From positions 62,001-126,000 of the forward strand of contig JADJWR010000004.1 of NCBI GenBank assembly GCA_016716275.1: a stretch of 64,000 nucleotides of DNA, given 5' to 3'. Under the pieces are notes generated by a model. It saw nothing but the letters and a program-made list of their open reading frames with translations, was not told the origin of the DNA and did no database searches. The DNA comes from Burkholderiales bacterium (GTDB lineage Bacteria > Pseudomonadota > Gammaproteobacteria > Burkholderiales > Burkholderiaceae_F). Shown here in pieces: positions 48,559 to 56,968 of the stretch; the first letter of the stretch is position 1; every line of letters starts with the position of its first letter. A program made the position numbers and the translations under genes.

Positions 48559-50286
48559 ATGCGCGGTGTTTCCCTTCTGCTCGCCGCTTCGATCGCGGCG
48601 CTGGCGTCGGTCGCCTGTCGGCCCGAGACGGCCCGGGTCGCGTCGCCGGCAGTTGCGCAGGCGCCGCGAATCGAGCGTGTCGGCTCGGCGCATCTGACCA
48701 TCACCACGCGCGAGCCGCTGGCGCAGCAGTTCTTCGACCAGGGGCTGCGGCTGGCCTATGCGTTCGACCATCCGGAGGCGCTGCGCGCCTTCTCGGAGGC
48801 GGCGCGCCTGGACTCCGACTGCGCCATGTGCGAGTGGGGCATCGCCTACGCGGTCGGGCCGAACATCAACAACCCGCTGCGCCCGGCCGATCCGCGCGCG
48901 GCCGGGCACGCGCGGCGCGCGCTGGCGCTGGCCGACAGGGTCACGCCGAAGGAACGTGCGCTGATCGAGGCGATGGCGGCGCGCCTCGACTTCGCCTCGC
49001 CGCCGGCAACGGTGGCCGATGCCGCGCCGTCGCCGGTGTGCGCGGTGCCGCCGCCGCCGAAGGACGCTGATCCGCTCGACATCGCCTACGCGCAGGCGAT
49101 GAGCCAGGTGGCGCGCCGGTTTCCCGACGACGACGAAGTCACCGTGCTGTACGCCGAGGCGCTGCTGATGCTGTCGCCGTGGCAGTGGTGGAGCCGCGAC
49201 GGAGCCGTGCCACGCGAAGGCACGTTGGCGGCAATCGACACGCTCGAGCGCGTGCTGGCCCGTTCGCCGGATCATGCCGGCGCCAACCACTTCCTGATCC
49301 ACGCGTTCGAGGCCTCGCGAACGCCGGAGCGGGCGCTGGTCTCGGCCGAGCGGCTCGCGCGACTGGCGCCGGATGCCGGCCACATGGTGCACATGCCGTC
49401 GCACATCTTCGTTCGTGTCGGCCGCTATGCCGACGCGGTGCGCGCCAACCAGCGGGCGATCGAGGCCGACCGCAACTTCGAGGCGCAGTTGCGTGCGCAG
49501 GGTTACGAGCCGCTCGGCGCGGTGTCGCACCACCATCACTTCCTGTGGGCGTCGGCGGCGATGCAGGGCAATGCGGCGGTGGCGCTGCCGGCGGCCCGGT
49601 GGCTGGCAGATGCGGCCGCGCGGCCCGGGCAGCCGTTCGGCGACGAGGGGAGCAACGACTACTTCCTCGCCCTGCCGTGGCTGGCGCAGGTGCGCTTCGC
49701 ACGTTGGGACGAGATCCTTGCGGCAGCGCAGCCGGTCTGGCCGGCGCACACATCGGCGTACCCGCGTGCCATCGTGCACTACGCGCGCGGCATCGCGCTC
49801 GCCCGCACCGGCAGGCCGGCTGCCGCGGCGCAGGAACTGACGGCGCTACGCGAGGCCGCGCGCGACCCGCGGCTCGACGGGCTGACGCTGAAGGGCATCG
49901 ACGAGCTCACCGCGTTGCTGGCGCTGGCCGAGGCGGCGCTGCACGGGGAGATCCTGCTCGCCGAGCGGCGGCACGAACGGGCCATCGAGTCGCTGCGCCG
50001 CGCGGTCGAACTGGAGGACGCGCTGGAGAGCGAGGAGCCGCCGCCGTGGCCGGTGCCGGCGCGACAGGCGCTCGGCAGCGCGCTGCTGCTGGCGGGCCGG
50101 CCGGCGCAGGCCGAGCGCGCCTTTCGCGAGGACCTGCAGCGCCATCCGGACAATGGCTGGGCGCTGTACGGCCTGGCCGAGAGCCTGCGCCGAGGCAAGC
50201 GCAGTGCGCAGGCGCAAGCGGTCGACGATCGCTTTCGCATCGCCTGGCAGGCGGCCGACGTCGGGCAGCCCGACGCGCGATACTGA
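48559..50286 (+). CDS. TPR-repeat exported protein
   Basis: A 575-residue protein. The N-terminal signal (VSLLLAASIAALASVACRP) ends in a Cys that may be lipid-modified. Alpha-helical TPR-like repeats follow (LAQQFFDQGLRLAYAFDHPEALRAF at the start; RLAPDAGHMVHMPSHIFVRVG with a cluster of histidines; HPDNGWALYGLAESLR at the end). No catalytic motif is seen. TPR proteins of this type usually act in protein-protein contacts in the periplasm. A bidirectional terminator follows. Confidence 0.75.
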   Translation: MRGVSLLLAASIAALASVACRPETARVASPAVAQAPRIERVGSAHLTITTREPLAQQFFDQGLRLAYAFDHPEALRAFSEAARLDSDCAMCEWGIAYAVGPNINNPLRPADPRAAGHARRALALADRVTPKERALIEAMAARLDFASPPATVADAAPSPVCAVPPPPKDADPLDIAYAQAMSQVARRFPDDDEVTVLYAEALLMLSPWQWWSRDGAVPREGTLAAIDTLERVLARSPDHAGANHFLIHAFEASRTPERALVSAERLARLAPDAGHMVHMPSHIFVRVGRYADAVRANQRAIEADRNFEAQLRAQGYEPLGAVSHHHHFLWASAAMQGNAAVALPAARWLADAAARPGQPFGDEGSNDYFLALPWLAQVRFARWDEILAAAQPVWPAHTSAYPRAIVHYARGIALARTGRPAAAAQELTALREAARDPRLDGLTLKGIDELTALLALAEAALHGEILLAERRHERAIESLRRAVELEDALESEEPPPWPVPARQALGSALLLAGRPAQAERAFREDLQRHPDNGWALYGLAESLRRGKRSAQAQAVDDRFRIAWQAADVGQPDARY

Positions 50287-50326
50287 ACCGCAGTCGCGAT
50301 CGCCGACTGGCTCGCCGCGCGAGGGC

Positions 50327-50360
50327 AAAAAAAAGCGGATGCCATCGGCATCCGCTTTTT
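50327..50360. terminator. Bidirectional rho-independent terminator
   Basis: GCGGATGCC/GGCATCCGC (9-bp stem, 50335-50343 with 50347-50355, ATC loop) flanked by eight A upstream and five T downstream, serving both the TPR gene and the convergent rhodanese gene. Confidence 0.92.
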
Positions 50361-50378
50361 CGTTGAAGCCCGGGCGGC

Positions 50379-50843
50379 TTACTTGGGCTTGGCCACCGGA
50401 TTGCCGGCCTTCACCCAGTCGTCGAACTTCATGTCGACCGAGGTGACGTTGGTGAAACCCATGTCCTGCAGCGACTTGGTGGCCAGCGCGCAACGGCCGC
50501 CGGTCAGGCAGTACAGCGTCATCTGCTTGTTCATGTCGACCTTGTCGGGGAAGCCGACCGACTTCCAGATGCGGAACTCGATCAGGCCGCGCGGAATGTT
50601 GATCGCGCCCGGCACGTGGCCGTCGGCGAACTCGTCTTCCTGCCGCACGTCGATGACCAGCCCGGCCTCCTTCCTGTCGAGCAGCGCCTTGAACTGCTCC
50701 ATGTTGATCGTCTTGATCTGCTTCTTGGTGGCGGCGACCATCTGGCCGACCGAGGGCGGGTAGTTCTGCGCCAGCGCGTAGCCGGGCAGGAGCAGGCTGG
50801 CGGCGACCAGCGCCGCGGTGAACATCTTGCTGCAGGCTTTCAT
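50379..50843 (-). CDS. Periplasmic single-domain rhodanese (sulfurtransferase)
   Basis: A 154-residue protein with a signal peptide (VAASLLLPGYALAQ) and one rhodanese domain: VIDVRQEDEFADGHVPGAINIP and the active-site loop CLTGGRC (Cys112-Cys118). These enzymes carry sulfane sulfur as a cysteine persulfide. It diverges from the molybdoenzyme operon by 305 bases, which suggests a shared function in sulfur handling. Its own sulfur donor is not known. Confidence 0.88.
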   Translation of the reverse strand: MKACSKMFTAALVAASLLLPGYALAQNYPPSVGQMVAATKKQIKTINMEQFKALLDRKEAGLVIDVRQEDEFADGHVPGAINIPRGLIEFRIWKSVGFPDKVDMNKQMTLYCLTGGRCALATKSLQDMGFTNVTSVDMKFDDWVKAGNPVAKPK

Positions 50844-50977
50844 GGTGTTGGCTCCGTGGGTTGGGGGAGTGCGGCGCGGCTGGGCCCGGATGTTCATGGC
50901 GTCCGGGCTGGCAGCCTCGACGAAGCGAACGCTATCCGGCGTGCCACCGCGCGCGTTGACGGCAGTCAAGGGTGGCG

Positions 50978-50999
50978 CCCGAGGCGGCAGTGCCTCGGG
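50978..50999. promoter_or_regulatory. Candidate operator palindrome between rhodanese and psr operons
   Basis: CCCGAGGC-GGCAGT-GCCTCGGG is an 8-bp perfect inverted repeat in the 305-base divergent region. It could be a repressor site or an RNA hairpin; there is no T tract. Confidence 0.35.
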
Positions 51000-51148
51000 T
51001 AAACCGCCGTGGCGGAGGTGTAACGGGGTGTCAAGGAGGGCCTCGACTCGGCGCCCGGGCTGATCCCGGTCAAATGCCGTGGGGGGTATCGGGAGTGCAA
51101 TGCGCGTGGCTCTTTGTCGTAGCGCTTTTCGCACCCGGAAGCACCCTC

Positions 51149-53332
51149 ATGGAACGGCTATCACGCAGGAGATTCCTCAAGATTTCGGCGGCGAGCTTCG
51201 GCGCCGGCGCCGTCGCCACGCAGGTGGTACCGCTGTCGCAGGCCGCCGCCGGCGGCGAGGTGAAGACCGTCCCGACCTTCTGCGAGATGTGCTTCTGGCG
51301 CTGCGGCGGCATCGCCTACGTGCGCGACGGCAAGCTGTGGAAGTTCGAGGGCAATCCGATCGACCCGCAGAGCCGCGGCCGGCTGTGCCCGCGCGGCACC
51401 GGCGCCATCGGCGCCCACTACGACCCCGACCGGCTTCAGAAGCCGCTGCTGCGCAAGGGCGAGCGCGGCAAGGAGCAGTGGGCGGCGGTCACCTGGGACG
51501 AGGCGCTGGACTTCATCGCCGGGAAGATGAACAAGATCAAGGCCGAGCACGGCGCCGAGTCGATCGCCATGCTCAACCATGGCGTCGGCGTGCGCTTCCT
51601 GCAGCACGTGCTGAGGAGCTACGGGGCGACCAACTTCGCCGGGCCGTCGTTCGCGCAGTGCCGCGGTCCGCGCGACGTCGGCTACATGATGACGATGGGC
51701 ACCGACCTCGGCTCGCCGGAGCCGACCGACATCGAGAACACCGACTGCCTGGTGCTGATCGGCTCGCACCTGGGCGAGAACATGCACAACACGCAGGTGC
51801 AGGAGTTCGCCAACGCGGTCGAGCGGCGGATCCCGATCATCGTCGTCGATCCGCGCTACTCGGTGGCGGCCAGCAAGGCCAAGTACTGGCTGCCGATCCG
51901 GCCGGGCACCGATCTCGCGCTGCTGCTGGCGTGGATGAACGTGCTGGTCAGCGAGGGCCTGTACGACCGCGAGTTCGTCGGCCAGTACGGCCACGGCTTC
52001 GACAGGTTCGTCGCCGAGATCAAGGGCTACACGCCGGATTGGGCGGCGGCGGAAACCGGGCTCGACGCGCAGATGATCCGCGTCACGGCGCGCGAGTTCG
52101 GCAGGCGGCGTCCGCACAGCCTGATCCACCCGGGCCGGCGCGTGAACTGGAACGGCGACGACGCGCAGCGCGGCCGAGCGGTGGCGCTGCTCAATGCGCT
52201 GCTCGGCAACTGGGGCCGGCGCGGCGGCATCTACATCAACCACCACGTGGAGCTGGCGAACTTCCCGCTGCCCAAGTACCCGAAGTCCGACAAGCCGAAG
52301 GCCGACAACCCCAACTTCGAGCGCTATCCGTTCGCCCACGAGGCGGTGACCACCGGCATCCGCGAGACCACGCTGACCGGCAAGCCGTATCCGATCAAGG
52401 CCTGGTGGGTGTACTCGACCGACCTGATCCACGCGCTGCCGAACCAGGCCGAGACGCTCAAGGCGATCGACCAGCTCGACCTGATGGTGGTGGTCGACAC
52501 CATGCCGGCGGAGATCGCCGGCTATGCCGACGTGGTGCTGCCCGAGGTGACGTTCCTCGAGCGCTACGACGAACTGCTCGCCGGCTGGGGCCGGCAAGGC
52601 TGGGTCGCGCTGCGCCAGCCGGTGGTGGCGGCGCCGGGTGACCAGAAGCCCGGCTGGTGGATCGCCAAGCAGCTGGCCGCGAAGCTCGGCATCCCCGAGA
52701 GCATGCCGTTCGAGGACATCGAGCAGTACCTCGCCGTGCGCTGCGAGAAGTCGGGCATCGACTTCGCCAGGCTCAAGGCCGAGGGCGTGATCATGGGGCC
52801 GAAGCAGCCGATCTACGTCGACGACGGCGCGCCGATCGAGTTCGGCACGCCGTCGGGCAAGGTCGAGTTCTGGTCCGATCAGCTGAAGGACGCCGGCTTC
52901 GACCCGGTGCCGAAGTACACGCCGCCGGAGAAGCCGCCGGAGGGCTATTTCCCGCTGATCACCGGGCGCGCGCCGGTGCATACCTTCAGCCGCACGCAGT
53001 CGAACCCGTACCTGTCGAGCCTGATGCCGGAGAACGAGGTGTGGGTCAACGGCGCCACGGCGGCGAAGCTGGGGCTGAAGAACGGCCAGTACGTCAGGCT
53101 GAAGAACCAGGACGGCGTGGTCAGCCAGCGGGTCAAGGTGAAGAGCACGCAGCGCATCCGGCCAGACACCGTGTACATGGTCTACGGCTTCGGCCACACC
53201 AACAAGATGCGCAGGCATGCGCAGATGAACGGCGCCAGCGCGGCGCAGCTGAACACGCGCTACAAGACCGACCCGCTGATGGGCGGCACCAGCCTGCACG
53301 GCAACTTCGTGACGCTGGTGAAGGAGATCTGA
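51149..53332 (+). CDS. Molybdopterin oxidoreductase, PsrA/PhsA-like catalytic subunit
   Basis: A 727-residue periplasmic enzyme with a twin-arginine signal (SRRRFLKISAASFG, residues 5-18). The [4Fe-4S] ligands are Cys45, Cys48, Cys52 and Cys80 (CEMCFWRC and CPRG). A cysteine at 171 (FAQCRGPRDVG) is in the position of the molybdenum ligand, as in polysulfide and thiosulfate reductases rather than serine-liganded DMSO reductase. The FeS and NrfD-type subunits follow immediately. Polysulfide or thiosulfate is the most likely substrate; the direction (reduction or oxidation) is not decided by sequence. Confidence 0.86.
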   Translation: MERLSRRRFLKISAASFGAGAVATQVVPLSQAAAGGEVKTVPTFCEMCFWRCGGIAYVRDGKLWKFEGNPIDPQSRGRLCPRGTGAIGAHYDPDRLQKPLLRKGERGKEQWAAVTWDEALDFIAGKMNKIKAEHGAESIAMLNHGVGVRFLQHVLRSYGATNFAGPSFAQCRGPRDVGYMMTMGTDLGSPEPTDIENTDCLVLIGSHLGENMHNTQVQEFANAVERRIPIIVVDPRYSVAASKAKYWLPIRPGTDLALLLAWMNVLVSEGLYDREFVGQYGHGFDRFVAEIKGYTPDWAAAETGLDAQMIRVTAREFGRRRPHSLIHPGRRVNWNGDDAQRGRAVALLNALLGNWGRRGGIYINHHVELANFPLPKYPKSDKPKADNPNFERYPFAHEAVTTGIRETTLTGKPYPIKAWWVYSTDLIHALPNQAETLKAIDQLDLMVVVDTMPAEIAGYADVVLPEVTFLERYDELLAGWGRQGWVALRQPVVAAPGDQKPGWWIAKQLAAKLGIPESMPFEDIEQYLAVRCEKSGIDFARLKAEGVIMGPKQPIYVDDGAPIEFGTPSGKVEFWSDQLKDAGFDPVPKYTPPEKPPEGYFPLITGRAPVHTFSRTQSNPYLSSLMPENEVWVNGATAAKLGLKNGQYVRLKNQDGVVSQRVKVKSTQRIRPDTVYMVYGFGHTNKMRRHAQMNGASAAQLNTRYKTDPLMGGTSLHGNFVTLVKEI

Positions 53333-53333
53333 G

Positions 53334-53870
53334 ATGGCACGCTACGGAATGGTCATCGACACCGCCAAGTGTGTCGGCTGCATGGACTGCGTGGTGGCTT
53401 GCCAGGCGGAGAACGACGTGCCGGTGGGCTACGCGCGCGACTGGATCGCCACCGAAGTGCGCGGCGAGTTTCCGAAGCTGACGATGGAAATCCGCAGCGA
53501 ACGCTGCAACCACTGCGAGAACCCGCCCTGCGTCGCCTGCTGTCCGACCGGCGCCAGCCACGTCTCGGACATGGGGCTGGTCAAGGTCACCGCCAACCGC
53601 TGCATCGGCTGCAAGGCCTGCATCTCGGCCTGCCCCTACGGCGCGCGCTACGTGCACCCGAAGGGCTATGTGGACAAGTGCACGTTCTGCGACCACCGGG
53701 TCAAGGAGGGCAAGGATCCCGCCTGCGTCTCGGTGTGCCCGACGCACTGCATGCACTTCGGCGATCTCGACGACCCGAAGAGCGCGGTGGCGACGCTGCT
53801 GCGCACGCGCAGGTGGCACGTGCTGCTGCCCGAGGCCGGCACCCGGCCGCGGGTCTTCTACCTGACGTAA
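53334..53870 (+). CDS. 4Fe-4S ferredoxin subunit, PsrB/PhsB-like
   Basis: A 178-residue electron-transfer subunit with 16 cysteines in four clusters: CVGCMDCVVAC, CNHCENPPCVACC (core CNHCENPPC), CIGCKACISACPYGAR and CTFCDHRV...CVSVCPTHC. It lacks a signal peptide, as expected when it is exported with the Tat-bearing catalytic subunit. One base separates it from the catalytic gene. Confidence 0.92.
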   Translation: MARYGMVIDTAKCVGCMDCVVACQAENDVPVGYARDWIATEVRGEFPKLTMEIRSERCNHCENPPCVACCPTGASHVSDMGLVKVTANRCIGCKACISACPYGARYVHPKGYVDKCTFCDHRVKEGKDPACVSVCPTHCMHFGDLDDPKSAVATLLRTRRWHVLLPEAGTRPRVFYLT

Positions 53871-53882
53871 GGAGCGCGAGCC

Positions 53883-54932
53883 ATGCTCGAATTCACCACC
53901 ACCCGCCACAACCCGGGCATCGATCCGGCGCTGCACGTCTGGGGCTGGGAGATCCCGCTGTATCTGTTCGTCGGCGGCATGGTCGCCGGCATGATGATCT
54001 TCGCAGGCGCCGCGATGCTGCGCACCGCCCGGGGCGAGGACACGAGGAGCTTCTTCTCGGTGCAGACGCCGCTGCTCGGCTTCATGCTGCTGAACCTCGG
54101 CATGCTGGCGCTGCTGCTCGACCTCGCGCACCCGCTGTACGTCTGGGCGATCTACATCACGTTCCAGCCGCTGTCGCCGATGTCGTGGGGCTCGTGGGTG
54201 CTGCTGATCGTCTACGGCATCCTGCTCGTCTCCGCGCTGGTGCGGCTGCCGGAGTCGTGGCCGTGGCTGGGCGAGCGCGTGCCGGCGCTGAAGAAGGCCT
54301 CCGACTGGTTCGTCGGCAGCCCGAAGCGCATGCGCCAGTTGGGCGTGGCCAACATCGCCTTCGGCATCGGCGTGGGCATCTACACCGGCATCCTGCTCAA
54401 CACGATGGTGGCGAGGCCGCTGTGGAACACCTCGGTGCTGCCGCTGCTGTTCCTGGTGTCCGGCCTGTCGGCCGCCGCTGCCGCGGTGCACCTGGCCACG
54501 GTCGTCTTCCCGGGCCGGCCGGCGCCGCGCAGCCTGATCGGCGGAATGCTGGCGGCGATGACGCAGCCGCTCGGACCCCAGCCGCCGGAAAAGCGTACGG
54601 TCGACACGCTGGTCCGCGCCGACATCGTGCTGCTCGCGGTGGAACTGGTGCTGATCGCGTTGCTGCTGATGTCGCTGGCCACCTCGACGCTGTCGCAGAT
54701 CGAGGCGGTGAAGCTGCTCTTCGCCGGCAGCTACGGACTGGTGTTCTGGGTCGGCGTGATTGCCATCGGCATCGTCGTGCCGATCGTGCTGCAGGCCCTC
54801 GAACTGTCGCACCGCATTCCGCACACCGTGCTGCCGGCGGTGCTGGTGCTGGTCGGCGGCTTCGCCCTGCGCTGGGTGCTGGTCAACGCCGGGCAGGCAA
54901 GCGAGATCGTCAGCACTGCGGCGAGGCTGTGA
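53883..54932 (+). CDS. NrfD/PsrC-like integral membrane subunit
   Basis: A 349-residue protein of about 8-9 membrane helices. HNPGIDPALHVWGWEIPLYLFVGGMVAGMMI at the N-terminus (core WGWEIPLYLFVGGMVAG) and LDLAHPLYVWAIYITFQPLSPMSWGSW (core PMSWGSWVLL) are NrfD-family features. It anchors the complex and exchanges electrons with quinone. Third gene of the psr-like operon; a repetitive tract starts 13 bases after the stop. Confidence 0.9.
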   Translation: MLEFTTTRHNPGIDPALHVWGWEIPLYLFVGGMVAGMMIFAGAAMLRTARGEDTRSFFSVQTPLLGFMLLNLGMLALLLDLAHPLYVWAIYITFQPLSPMSWGSWVLLIVYGILLVSALVRLPESWPWLGERVPALKKASDWFVGSPKRMRQLGVANIAFGIGVGIYTGILLNTMVARPLWNTSVLPLLFLVSGLSAAAAAVHLATVVFPGRPAPRSLIGGMLAAMTQPLGPQPPEKRTVDTLVRADIVLLAVELVLIALLLMSLATSTLSQIEAVKLLFAGSYGLVFWVGVIAIGIVVPIVLQALELSHRIPHTVLPAVLVLVGGFALRWVLVNAGQASEIVSTAARL

Positions 54933-54945
54933 GCCGCAGGAAAGC

Positions 54946-54979
54946 AACCCAACCCAACCCAACCCAACCCAACCCAACC
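54946..54979. repeat. Pentanucleotide tract (AACCC)n, about 6.8 units
   Basis: A run of AACCC units between the nrfD-like gene and the multi-rhodanese gene, ending just before the ribosome site GAAGAGGAA. It is a simple sequence repeat in otherwise unrepetitive DNA; slippage would change the spacing upstream of the ribosome site rather than a reading frame. Confidence 0.9.
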
Positions 54980-54994
54980 GAAGAGGAAACCCCG

Positions 54995-56368
54995 ATGCAA
55001 AGCATGATTCCGCTCGCCGTTGCCGCGCTGGCCTTCGTGGCCGGCGGCGCGCTGGCGCAGGCGCCGGCTGCCAAGCCGACCCAGCCGGCGGTCTGCAACA
55101 ACTGCCACAAGCCGGTGCCGGGAACGGTCGCCGGCTACTTCGAGAACGTCGCCTTCAAGTCGCAGTCGATCCAGATCGGCATCGATGCCAACAAGGAGAT
55201 CGTCCGCTTCGACGAGAAGACGCTGAAGGTCGTCGACGCCGGCGAGGCGAAGAAGGTCGAGTTCCTGCGCGATGCCCGCAAGGGTCACGAAGTGCGCATC
55301 GCCTACGTCGAGCGCGACGGCCAGAAGGTCGCCACCCAGATCACCTTCAAGGGGCCGGTCAAGGTCGCCAAGGCAGACCTCGTCGACTACGCCTACGTCA
55401 GGAAGCTGGTCGATGCGGGCGGCGGCAACTTCGCGCTGATCGACTCGCGGCCGCTGCCGCGCTTCCAGCAGGGCACGATCCCCGGCGCGATCAACGTGCC
55501 TTATCCGGCCTGGGACAAGGTGGTCAACCGCCTGCCGGCCGACAAGAACACGCAACTTGTGTTCTTCTGCCAGGGCGTGACCTGCCAGATGAGCCCGCTG
55601 TCGCAGCGCAAGGCGATCGCCCTCGGCTACACGAACACCAAGGTCTATCACGAGGGCGTTCCTGAATGGGAAACGAAGGACTACCTCGTTACCCGGCCGG
55701 AGTTCGTCAAGGCTGCCTACCTCGACAAGGACATCCCGGCGGTGATCCTCGACGTGCGCTCACCGGTCGAGAGCGCCGGCGGCCACCTCAAGGGCGCGGT
55801 GAACATGCCGGCGGCAGGCGTGGCGAAGCAGGCGAAGAGCTTCCCCGACCCGAAGCTGAAGGCGCCGATCATCGTCTATGACGGCCGCGGTGGCGCCGAG
55901 GCGAAAGCTGCCGCGCGGGCGCTGGTGAAAGCGGGCCAGAGCAACGTGCAGGTGATGGAACAGGGCCTGCTCGGCTGGCAGTCGGCCGGCTACGCGATCG
56001 AGCCGGGCGCACCGGCGCTGACCAGGATCGCCTACGTGCCCAAGCCGCGTCCCGGCTCGATTCCTGCCGCCGAGTTCAGCAAGCTGGCGCAGGCGACGCC
56101 GGCCGACGTGCTGATCCTCGACGTGCGCAACCAGGACGAGGCCAACGCCGGCATGATCAAGGGCGCGGTGCTGATTCCCGACGAGGAACTGCAGGCCCGG
56201 CTGGGCGAACTGCCGAAGGACAAGCGGATCATCGCCCACTGCTCCACCGGCATCCGCGCCGAGATGGCCTACCACAAGCTGAAGGACGCCGGCTACAAGG
56301 CGGGCTTCCTGAACGCCGAGATCGACATCGCCAAGAACGGCAGTTTCAAGGTGACGCCGAAGCTGTAG
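54995..56368 (+). CDS. Secreted heme-c protein with three rhodanese domains
   Basis: A 457-residue periplasmic protein. Signal peptide ends near residue 22 (GGALAQA). A c-type heme motif CNNCH is at 34-38, followed by a short domain (about 40-128). Three rhodanese-like domains follow: 1 at about 130-230, with CQGVTC at 192-197; 2 at about 235-335, where Asp296 (YDGRGG) takes the active-site cysteine position; 3 at about 353-440, with CSTGIRAE (Cys416). Domains 1 and 3 may be catalytic, and domain 2 probably structural. Downstream of a psr-like reductase, it may donate or accept sulfane sulfur and electrons. Confidence 0.85.
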   Translation: MQSMIPLAVAALAFVAGGALAQAPAAKPTQPAVCNNCHKPVPGTVAGYFENVAFKSQSIQIGIDANKEIVRFDEKTLKVVDAGEAKKVEFLRDARKGHEVRIAYVERDGQKVATQITFKGPVKVAKADLVDYAYVRKLVDAGGGNFALIDSRPLPRFQQGTIPGAINVPYPAWDKVVNRLPADKNTQLVFFCQGVTCQMSPLSQRKAIALGYTNTKVYHEGVPEWETKDYLVTRPEFVKAAYLDKDIPAVILDVRSPVESAGGHLKGAVNMPAAGVAKQAKSFPDPKLKAPIIVYDGRGGAEAKAAARALVKAGQSNVQVMEQGLLGWQSAGYAIEPGAPALTRIAYVPKPRPGSIPAAEFSKLAQATPADVLILDVRNQDEANAGMIKGAVLIPDEELQARLGELPKDKRIIAHCSTGIRAEMAYHKLKDAGYKAGFLNAEIDIAKNGSFKVTPKL

Positions 56369-56613
56369 GCCGCCGCTTCACCGACGGACGGCGCGGCAGG
56401 GCCCGGCCCTGACGCGCCTTTTCTTTCGCCGGTGCCGGAGCCATACCGGGTATCGGGGGGCGGGCGCCTACGCCGCCGCCGCGGCTGTCAACCGCCTGCC
56501 GTGCTCGCGCGCTTATGGCAGGCCGCCCGAACGGCCGCGACAGCCTGCATAATCCGGCCCCGCGCCGGCGCGGCCGCGCGTATCGAAGACCACCAACCGA
56601 GGAGTAGGAACCG

Positions 56614-56817
56614 ATGAACAAACTGTTGACCGCCATCCTGGCCGCCGCCTTCGCAGCCTCGCCTGTCTACGCGCAGACCGCCGCCGCGCCGGCCAAGGAC
56701 GAGAAGAAGGCCGAAGCCAAGAAAGCCGATCCCGCCAAAGCCGACGCGAAGAAGGCCGAGCCCGCGAAAGCCGAAGCCAAGAAGGACGAGAAGAAGAAGC
56801 CCAAGGGCGGCTGCTGA
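56614..56817 (+). CDS. Small secreted Lys/Ala-rich protein with C-terminal Gly-Gly-Cys
   Basis: A 67-residue protein with GGAG-type ribosome site (CGAGGAGTAGG) and a clear signal peptide cut after PVYA (residue 20). The mature 47 residues contain 15 Lys and 14 Ala in imperfect AKADAKKAEP-like repeats and end KPKGGC, with the only cysteine at the last position. No known domain. A single C-terminal cysteine on a flexible, charged tail recalls sulfur-carrier arms such as SoxY's GGCGG, but that is inference. A strong terminator follows. Confidence 0.75.
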   Translation: MNKLLTAILAAAFAASPVYAQTAAAPAKDEKKAEAKKADPAKADAKKAEPAKAEAKKDEKKKPKGGC

Positions 56818-56861
56818 TCGGCGCCGCCGCGCCGCGCTGCCCAGGCAGCCGCGGCGAAGAG

Positions 56862-56895
56862 ATCGCCCGGGTCAGGTACCCGGGCGATTTGTTTT
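56862..56895 (+). terminator. Rho-independent terminator closing the psr/rhodanese unit
   Basis: ATCGCCCGGGT (56862-56872) pairs perfectly with ACCCGGGCGAT (56878-56888), loop CAGGT, followed by TTTGTTTT. Confidence 0.88.
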
Positions 56896-56968
56896 GCGCG
56901 CGGTCAATCGACGATGGCACGGTGGTCCGGTACCCTACGGGGTACTTTGCCTGCGAAGGAGATCGACG

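Noticed and set aside
54946..54979. Telomere-like repeat
   Set aside because: The unit is five bases, in the interior of a bacterial gene cluster; it is a simple sequence repeat.
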